Shown here one piece after another: positions 58,301-64,000 of a stretch of 64,000 nt of DNA; positions within the stretch are counted from its first letter, which is position 1, and every line of letters starts with the position of its first letter. The notes under the pieces were generated by a model. It ran no database searches and had not been told where the DNA came from. It saw only the letters and a list, made by a program, of their open reading frames with translations. The translations under genes and the position numbers were made by a program. This DNA is from Trogon surrucura (Eukaryota; Chordata; Aves; Trogoniformes; Trogonidae). The stretch lies in assembly GCA_020746105.1 (NCBI GenBank), contig CM036617.1:166292912-166356911 (forward strand), in the 5' to 3' direction.

Positions 58301-61300
58301 CTGTGCCCTCTCCTGAGAACTTGCTCCTGGCACTGCAAAGCAAGAGGAAGGGTGTAGCATATCAAAACCAAGCATAGCAGCATTGCTATTGAGGTGTAGG
58401 AGGGTTTTTAATCCTACTTCATTACTTATTGGACCAAATACAGGTTGACCTCACTTTCACAGCAGCTGTCATGTATATTCCTCAATTTCCAGAGACCTGC
58501 AAGCCCCTGCTGTGTGCAAACTGAGCATATATTGGGATGCACTTGATTTGGTCCCTTGGTGTTATATTTAGTGGGACAATGAGAGCTGCAGACTCCCTCT
58601 GAGCCGTGTGCTTATCTGGGCTTGGCTGGTAGTGGGCTGCTGGACTGTTCGTCTTGCTCGATGTTAGTACAGACAGCACCTAGCAGTTCACTGGGATGCT
58701 GCTGGAAGTTTAGACACAGACTGGCTGTGCTGTACCTAAAATGTGTAGAGCAAGCATAGAAGGAAAACGTATTTCTTGTTCTGGGGGTTATTTTTTGATA
58801 TAAAGGCAAGTCTGTATTTGGGTTGATATTGTAATGAAATTTAAAAGCAGGTCAGAGTAGCAGAGCATGTGTCTTTTGGCCCTAGATAGGTTTTGGGAAG
58901 TTTTTGAAGGAATATTAGGTAGAGAAAATTATACAGGGGACCCGATTTACTGGCTTGATGGTGATTAGTGCCAAGGGACGATATACACAAGTGGAGTTGT
59001 TATTTTAGGATACTGAGTGGAGATCCTTGTCATGAAAGAAGTCAACAGATTTCTAGACAAGTAGATGGGGTAAGTTCTTGGTGACAAGACACAAACTCAG
59101 CATCCAAAACTCTGCTCGCAGTCAGATGTAGGGTGTTTGCCTGCTGCCTCCTCTGTGTTTCTGCAGCACGTTTCAGCGTTTGCCTGGATGGCTGAATTCC
59201 TGTGACAGTTCGATTTGGTCTTGTTAGCATCAGTCTCAGCGGAAGGCACCAACAAGGGCGTGTGACACCTGCCCACTCCTCTGAGCGAGAAAGAAGCCAT
59301 TATCTGCTCCTGGGCTGCAGCGTATGATTCTGTTTCACAGGCCCCGACATGGTGTGCAGATGGTGGTCAGCAGCGGTGACAATGGCAGTCGGTTGGCTCA
59401 GGGGGGACGATGCGGCTGTGAGGTCCCATTTCACAGAAGTGGAGCGCGTGCCGAAATCCCTGGAGACATCAGAGTGCGTAGGCTTCATGCAACTTTGTGC
59501 TCCTTCTACATGGGAGTGACTCTTCCCCTGATGCTGTCCTGTAGACCTTAATCCTACCTGTGCTCTGAAGTTTCTTGCCTCTTGCGCTCAGGGATGCAAT
59601 AACACGACATGTGAATATGCTCAGCAGTTTTTGTGTGTAGGTCAAGACTTGCAGGCTGATATTAGAACTGTGGACTGGAAGTGTCAGAATTGCTTCTTTA
59701 GAGGTGCTTTTTGGCTTTGTTCTAATTGCACAGCTTCTCCCTTTCCAAAACCAAACAGCAAAACTCATGCATGGATGGAAAGGTTGGTGTCACCATCTTG
59801 GTTCTTTTGCACTAAAGCATCTTTGCCAGTCTCTTTCTGTTTCTCTGTGCAGTCAGTGTAGGTGAGGAACAATTTCCATCTTTTTTATTTTTTTGTCTTA
59901 AGAAATTATGATGATATGTGCTCTTCAAGATGGGAGGGTGAAAACTGATACTGGTTGCTGCTTGAGCTCAGCTCCTGGGGCTGCCCTGTGGCAGCATGAC
60001 ATGGTAGTACTTGAAAGCAACACTCTCTTTCTCTTTCAGGAATGCTCTGGTGAAAGCCACCTTCTATGTGTGTAAAGCCATGCAAGCTTCACTGTCTGGG
60101 AAGGCAGATGGACAGCAGAGCTCCCTGGGTCACTGCGAGAGAGCCAGCAGTCACTTATGGAACAGCCTCAACATGAGCAGCAATGTCTCCAGCACTGTGC
60201 TCAACAACGTAAGAGCTATAAGCCCTGGGATAACACATTGGTCTGTCTTGGTTGTAAGGTTGGTCTTGCTGCAGGTTTATCACTTTCCTGTTATATCTGC
60301 GTTCTCTGTTCATCCTGTAGCTCATGAGAGTAGAGGGGAAACTTCTTCCCTTCCCTTGCAAGGGGCATTGATGCTTCTCTGCCTCTGCTGTGTGTTGGAG
60401 CAGAGCTGCAAGTACAATGTCATTTCCCTGGGCACAACCTCAGATAGCTGATCTCTTGCCCCTTTCCTGCCAGTAGCTGTCACCCCTTTCTGGTGCTTTG
60501 ACCACTTTGAATCTGGCCCATGGAAAGCATCCATCTCCATCCTCCAGATGAAGTTGCTGACACCTGTAAAGCAGGACCTCATTAAGTCAAACCTGTCCTG
60601 TTTCAGGCAGCACTCACGAGTGTTTGAACCCTCCTCTGCAAAAGTGAGACTGTACCATGCTATTTCTGAGTTTTTGTGGGGCTTGTTTCTCTCCTTTCCA
60701 GGGTTACTTAAAGCTGGAGCTTCCCTTCCTGGCATATGGGACATAGTTCCTGACCCCTTCTGTCACTCCTGGGTGGCGGCTGTAGTGCATTGTAGTTGCA
60801 TTGCATGTTGTGGCAGTAACTGTGCAATGTTTCTGCAGTGCAGTACAGAGGCACGCTCTACGCTACGGCAGCATGGGTAGAGTCCCCTCAGAGCAACTAG
60901 GACAGCGAGCGATGCTAGAGGGCAGCAGCAGATGGGGTTTAAGGACTTGGGCAGCCACTCTGGGCTGTGTCAAGACTGCCTTTTTTGTTGTTTTGGTTTT
61001 TTGTGGCTTCCCCTCCCCTTCTTTGGGTAGCAAGGCTGTCTTTGCTGTTTCCCACTCGTTTCGGCAGGAAAGCCTTTGCAGAAGGCTGGGATGTTGCTGG
61101 TGCAATATCCCCTTGGCACGTCTTGCCTGGGCTGGGACCAGCCTTGTGAAGGGGAGAGCCGCTCTTGGGGCACAGCCTGGCACTTGTTCCTTAGACTGGA
61201 CCTCTCAATGCCGATTCCCAGAGATGCTGCTTGGGCAAAAGGCAAAGTTCTGCTCCTTTGGTGCATCGCAGTGGGGGCGGTTTGGTGGGAGGGCCAGGGA

Positions 61301-63387
61301 GCCTCCCCTGGGTGGGCAGGAGGTGCTATGGCCACCTTGCTATGGCTTGTGTCGGTAGCTGTGTAGCAAATGGCCTGTTACTCACCTCACGAGTTGTGTT
61401 AATAAAGCATGTGTGCCTGGGCCCCCTGGCTCTTGCAGATGATCCAGCTGCTGGCCTGTGACTTGCTGCTCTCTCTCCGCACCAGCCTGTGGCAGAAGCA
61501 GGCGAACGCCAGCCAGGCCCTGGGTGAGACCTACCACGCCTCCGCCCCCGAGCTGACGGGCTTCCAGCGCGACCTCGGCAGCCTGCGCAAGCTGGCCCAT
61601 GGCTTCAGGCCCGCCTATCGCAAGGTGATGGCTTGCCTCCCCTACCTGTTTCACCCCCAGCGTAGCTGTAAACCTTCCCGGGGAAGCTGCAGCCCTTGGA
61701 AATGTAGGGTGTGCATGGGATTGAGCAAGCACCTGGGGTGATCTGCCACCAGCGGACCGCCGCATTGTCTCCTGGTGGGTGAATAAGGGGACTCCTGTGG
61801 GAGCCTGGTGCATGTGGGGTGGTGTTTGCCATATGGCACAGCCGTATTGCCAAGCAAATACCATGGCATCCTATTCCTTAACATGACTTCAGACTAGATC
61901 AGTCCCTCCAAGGAGTGTGGAAGGAGGCTTCCTCAGCCATGTTTGCTCTGCAGATACCTGGGGGTGAGAGGAGTCCGATGCCTTCTGCACCTGTAGAGCA
62001 CCAGGTGCTTCTCTGGGTGTTTCTGACCCTGTTTAGTTTTAAGCCTTTGTAGAAGTGTAGTCTAATGCTTTGACAATACTTGTCCTGATATTGTCCAAAC
62101 TCTGGATTTCAAAGTTTGATGCTTCTACCAGAGTGCTGCACTAGCAGCCCAGGCATGAGATGCCAAATAAGCCACAGTGCCAGGTTTTTCTTTCCCATTT
62201 TCCACCATATTCAGTGCTCTTGTTCCTTCTCCTTTCCAGGCTGCTCACAGTTAAATGTCAAAAACTTTCTCTACTCCTGGCTCCCCCTCCCATCCTCACA
62301 GTTGCCCTGACCTACAAATTCCCCAGGTGGGAACATGAGGGAGGAGCGTGGAAGTGGGTCTCTGTTGTTGTTAAGGTGCCAGTGTTGCGCTCTTGAAATG
62401 TGGTGGCTGAGGGATGACATGAGTTCAGCCGCAGCATCACCCTTCTCTCGGCCCCCTCATCCTGCCTTTCCCTCCCAGGTCTTTCTCCACGAGGCCACCG
62501 TGCGTCTGATGGCTGGTGCCAGCCCTACCCGCACCCACCAGCTGCTGGAGCACAGCTTGAGACGACGAACACCCCAGAGCAACAAGCAAGGTCAGCTCCA
62601 GGACCTGTGCAGTGACCCACTGCCTATGGGACTGGGAAAGGGCACCACTCAGGCAAGGTTGGAGGGTCATAGCTGTAATCTGCAGCATCTCCCTAGTGTC
62701 TGAGGCTCAGAATAATGAACTCCTGCCAGCTTGTGGCTCATGGTGGTGCTTCTGCCACACTCTTTGCAAGCTGGCTGTAACGTGATTTGCTAGCCCTGGG
62801 CTGGAGGTGTTGACAATGCAGCCGTGTGTGGACAGAACATGGTGTGCTGGAGTTCAGGGTGATCAATGCAGAGGTAGAAGCCAGAAATCCTAAAGGAAGA
62901 GCCAAGAGATGTGGTGCTGGTTATCAAATCCTGTGGGGCTTTAAGGAAATGGGCAGGTGTGCTGGGATGAGCCTCGGGAAGTGAAGTCAAACGGGCTGTC
63001 TCTGCAGAAGACTGCTTCTTGGGGGTCTGCAGTACTCCTCCACTCTTAGCACAGCTGGGGGATGCCAGCCTGTGCTCACTGGCGCCAGTTGGGTGCCCAC
63101 GTGATGGGGTTTTGTCACATGGGTGGTAGCTTCATTATGAGCTTTCTCTCTCTTCTTTATGTGCAGGTGAACTGGACACACTGCCGGGCCAGAGGGAGCG
63201 AGCCACAGCCATCCTGTTGGCCTGCCGCCACCTCCCCCTCTCCTTTCTCTCCTCCCCGGGCCAGCGTGCGGTTCTGCTGGCCGAGGCTGCCCGCACCCTG
63301 GAGAAGGTGGGGGACAAGCGCTCCTGCAATGACTGCCAGCAGATGATTGTCAAGCTGAGTGGGGGCACAGCCATCGCTGCCTCCTAA
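40282..63387 (+). CDS. SREBF2: SREBF2, sterol regulatory element-binding protein 2 (19 exons, 1120 aa)
   Basis: The nineteen exons join in phase to 1120 residues (human about 1141). Order: acidic activation domain ([17 protein letters not shown]); Ser/Gly-, Pro- and Gln-rich region; bHLH-zipper from about residue 309, with the SREBP-specific Tyr at 321 (EKRYRSS); Fbw7/GSK3-type phosphodegron SPPASDS (411-417); caspase-type DEPD (444-447) beside sumoylation-type VKDE; first membrane span about 461-480 with the Site-2 protease region DRSRILLC; luminal loop with the Site-1 protease site RSVL (498-501); second span about 513-535; and a C-terminal SCAP-binding domain to the end. The precursor sits in the ER membrane. 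When sterol is low, SCAP carries it to the Golgi, and two cleavages release the transcription factor for cholesterol synthesis and LDL-receptor genes. All critical motifs are intact. Intron 16 carries miR-33. Confidence 0.98.
40680..40706. repeat. (GGGC)n simple repeat
   Basis: About six GGGC units in the SREBF2 CpG island just downstream of exon 1. A G-rich non-template strand here could form G-quadruplex structure. Confidence 0.85.
42381..42705 (+). mobile_element. CR1 LINE 3'-end fragment, plus strand
   Basis: Plus-strand translation gives the CR1 terminal coding segment ([38 protein letters not shown]). The copy ends with GTTTCTATGATTCTATGATT. It is 5' truncated and lies in SREBF2 intron 1 in the sense orientation. 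Confidence 0.92.
44939..45337 (+). CDS. SREBF2: SREBF2 exon 2
   Basis: The acceptor is TTTTTTTTTCAG and the donor GTAGCG. It encodes residues 28-160: [20 protein letters not shown], a Gly/Ser run, a Pro/Gln-rich region, then [20 protein letters not shown] and ATSFQ. Confidence 0.96.
45343..45467. repeat. Three-unit degenerate minisatellite
   Basis: Three units of about 38-44 bases, each ending in a CTGGTGCACTTGTG-like block (CTGGCGCACTTGTG in the second, CTGGTGCACTTGCA in the third). The array begins six bases after the exon 2 end. Confidence 0.8.
46296..46477 (+). CDS. SREBF2: SREBF2 exon 3
   Basis: The acceptor is CCCTTTTCAG and the donor GTAAGT. It encodes residues 161-221, a Gln/Val-rich stretch ([20 protein letters not shown], then [14 protein letters not shown]). 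Confidence 0.97.
46830..46985 (-). mobile_element. CR1 LINE 3'-tail fragment, minus strand
   Basis: AGAATCCTAGAATTATTTAG is followed by a GTTGGAAAAGACCTTCAAGATC block and then the usual CR1 3' region in reverse complement. It has only about 150 bp of 3' sequence and no coding content. The right boundary is approximate. Confidence 0.85.
47751..47891 (+). CDS. SREBF2: SREBF2 exon 4
   Basis: The acceptor is TTTCCAACCTAG. It encodes residues 222-268 ([20 protein letters not shown], then [12 protein letters not shown]). The donor GTACCG directly follows CAG; see the finding on the missing Val-Pro. Confidence 0.95.
49560..49781 (+). CDS. SREBF2: SREBF2 exon 5 (basic region and helix 1)
   Basis: The acceptor is GGTCTTTGTAG and the donor GTAAAG. 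It encodes residues 269-342: [20 protein letters not shown], then the DNA-binding basic region [19 protein letters not shown] with Tyr321 in place of the usual bHLH Arg. Confidence 0.97.
50889..51003 (+). CDS. SREBF2: SREBF2 exon 6 (helix 2 and zipper)
   Basis: The acceptor is TTCCTTGCAG and the donor GTAAGT. It encodes [20 protein letters not shown], then [17 protein letters not shown] plus one base. Confidence 0.97.
51215..51396 (+). CDS. SREBF2: SREBF2 exon 7 (degron region)
   Basis: The acceptor is TTTTTTTGCAG and the donor GTATTT. It encodes residues 381-441, including [20 protein letters not shown], the GSK3/Fbw7-type degron, and [18 protein letters not shown]. Confidence 0.97.
52139..52331 (+). 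CDS. SREBF2: SREBF2 exon 8 (membrane span 1, Site-1 and Site-2 protease sites)
   Basis: The acceptor is TTCCTTTGAAG and the donor GTAAGG. It reads [20 protein letters not shown], the hydrophobic [19 protein letters not shown], a diverged luminal loop, then [11 protein letters not shown] containing the Site-1 site RSVL. Confidence 0.97.
53308..53489 (+). CDS. SREBF2: SREBF2 exon 9 (membrane span 2)
   Basis: The acceptor is TCCGTCGCAG and the donor GTAAAG. It encodes [36 protein letters not shown], then [18 protein letters not shown]. Confidence 0.97.
54142..54415 (+). CDS. SREBF2: SREBF2 exon 10
   Basis: The acceptor is TCATTTGCAG and the donor GTAGGA. It encodes [20 protein letters not shown], then [20 protein letters not shown] and [15 protein letters not shown]. 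The stretch after [13 protein letters not shown] differs from mammals. Confidence 0.97.
55379..55548 (+). CDS. SREBF2: SREBF2 exon 11
   Basis: The acceptor is CCTGGCGCAG and the donor GTGAGT. It encodes [20 protein letters not shown] and ends [14 protein letters not shown]. Confidence 0.97.
55764..55932 (+). CDS. SREBF2: SREBF2 exon 12
   Basis: The acceptor is CTTTCCCCAG and the donor GTGAGA. It encodes [20 protein letters not shown], then [20 protein letters not shown]. Confidence 0.97.
56507..56627 (+). CDS. SREBF2: SREBF2 exon 13
   Basis: The acceptor is CCTCTCTAG and the donor GTAAGT. It encodes [20 protein letters not shown], then an acidic run EEEEP and two bases of a Cys codon. Confidence 0.96.
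57924..58033 (+). CDS. SREBF2: SREBF2 exon 14
   Basis: The acceptor is CTTGTTTCAG and the donor GTAAGT. It completes Cys and reads [20 protein letters not shown], ending SVLKSAL plus one base. Confidence 0.96.
59341..59473 (+). CDS. SREBF2: SREBF2 exon 15
   Basis: The acceptor is CTGTTTCACAG. It encodes [20 protein letters not shown], then [17 protein letters not shown] plus two bases. The donor GTGCGT at 59474 is the only one keeping phase with the next exon. Confidence 0.94.
60040..60208 (+). CDS. SREBF2: SREBF2 exon 16
   Basis: The acceptor is TCTCTTTCAG and the donor GTAAGA. It encodes [40 protein letters not shown] and ends SSTVLNN in phase 0. Confidence 0.96.
60780..60848 (+). ncRNA. 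MIR33: miR-33 precursor hairpin, in SREBF2 intron 16
   Basis: A 69-base hairpin with a nearly continuous stem. The 5' mature arm at 60785-60805 begins GTGCATTGTAGTTGCATTGC and matches miR-33 as I recall it, with seed TGCATTG. The 3' arm at 60825-60846 begins CAATGTTTCTGCAG. It is transcribed in sense with its host. In mammals miR-33 represses ABCA1 and fatty-acid oxidation genes, which complements SREBP-2 by reducing sterol export. Host gene and intron number match the human MIR33A arrangement. Confidence 0.97.
61439..61624 (+). CDS. SREBF2: SREBF2 exon 17
   Basis: The acceptor is GGCTCTTGCAG and the donor GTGATG. It encodes [20 protein letters not shown], then [20 protein letters not shown] and RK in phase 0. 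Confidence 0.96.
62479..62590 (+). CDS. SREBF2: SREBF2 exon 18
   Basis: The acceptor is TTCCCTCCCAG and the donor GTCAGC. It encodes [20 protein letters not shown], then [15 protein letters not shown] plus one base. Confidence 0.96.
63167..63387 (+). CDS. SREBF2: SREBF2 terminal coding exon 19
   Basis: The acceptor is TTTATGTGCAG. It encodes [20 protein letters not shown], then [20 protein letters not shown] and ends GGTAIAAS with TAA at 63385-63387. Confidence 0.97.
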
Positions 63388-64000
63388 CGCTGGTGTGGGG
63401 CCCCCCGCTGTGGAAAGACAGCCTGATCAACGGTCAGCTTGGACTTCCCTTCTGGAGCTTAAAAAAAAACCCCACAAAAACCCAAGTGCTAGGTTAGGGC
63501 TGTGCTGGTGGGATTGTGATGGGGTAGGAGGGGGAGGGAGGGTTTTGGTTTTTGTTTTGTGGTTGTTTTTTGGTTTTTTTTCTACCTTGCCCTGGATTTA
63601 GCTTTATTTAGCACCCTTGCTTTTGTTCTCAGGCACTGCAGCAGGAATCTGTCTTGTGGTTTTTGCACCCATGCCTGGGACTGTTGGGAAGTGCTGCCCT
63701 GACCTGGAGCCTCCATCCTACACCGAGGTGCTTGGGAAGTTTAGAGAAGTGGCACATCCCGTGTCTGTACTCAGGGGCATCTTGTTCCCTTCCCCAGCAC
63801 CTCTGCAGAAAAAAAACCTTGCGGAAGGGCAGATCATCTGCTCAAGCCTTGCCCCGTGGGGCTACTGGGGTCAGGGGCTGTTCCTGAAAGAGAGGGGAGG
63901 AAGGCACCAACTTTCCCTGAAGCTCCGCAAGACCCAACTTACAGAGGTGCTCTGGGAGTATCACTTGGGGCCAGTACTGCCCAGCAAATTTCTCTACTGT
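63388..64000 (+). other. SREBF2: SREBF2 3' UTR (runs off the window)
   Basis: Untranslated sequence with T/G-rich tracts near 63545-63580 and an A tract near 63820. No polyadenylation signal was seen, so the transcript ends beyond the window. Confidence 0.85.

Overview
The window is vertebrate nuclear DNA, almost certainly from a bird. The evidence is long genes split into short exons with GT-AG introns, several CR1 LINE fragments carrying the typical avian CR1 3' tail (repeated ATTCTATG-type motif), CpG-island promoters, and proteins very close to mammalian orthologues. I cannot name the species from the sequence alone. Coding exons were assembled by hand from splice consensus, intron-phase continuity and recalled similarity to the mammalian proteins. 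No alignment program or database was used.

Three protein genes lie head to tail on the plus strand, in the order MEI1, CCDC134, SREBF2, which is the same order as on human chromosome 22q13.2. (1) About 222-29676 holds 22 coding exons of MEI1, the meiotic double-strand-break factor. The 5' exons lie outside the window, and the fragment encodes about 957 C-terminal residues with every junction in phase. One intron appears to use a GC donor. (2) About 31650-39600 is CCDC134: a non-coding first exon in a CpG island, then six coding exons giving 229 residues with a signal peptide, one N-glycosylation sequon and a C-terminal QSEL. A polyadenylation signal lies at 39581. (3) About 40100 to beyond the right edge is SREBF2 (SREBP-2). 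Nineteen coding exons give 1120 residues with the acidic N-terminus, bHLH-zipper, two membrane spans, Site-1 and Site-2 protease sites and the C-terminal regulatory domain. Its 3' UTR runs off the window.

SREBF2 intron 16 contains the microRNA miR-33 hairpin (60780-60848). Host and guest work together: SREBP-2 activates cholesterol synthesis and uptake genes, and miR-33 represses cholesterol export genes. The SREBF2 promoter carries an SRE-like decamer next to an inverted CCAAT box, as expected for autoregulation by sterols.

The remaining sequence is introns and short intergenic DNA. It holds six CR1 fragments (four in MEI1 introns, two in SREBF2 introns), one of which ends in a striking 64-bp fold-back palindrome. 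It also holds a pair of diverged direct repeats in CCDC134 intron 1, a three-unit minisatellite beside an SREBF2 splice donor, and simple repeats. Introns not listed separately contained nothing I could recognise. I found no minus-strand host gene, tRNA, rRNA, CRISPR array or endogenous retrovirus. The window is a conserved vertebrate locus, and the points of interest are at the level of splicing, small RNA, promoter and repeat structure.
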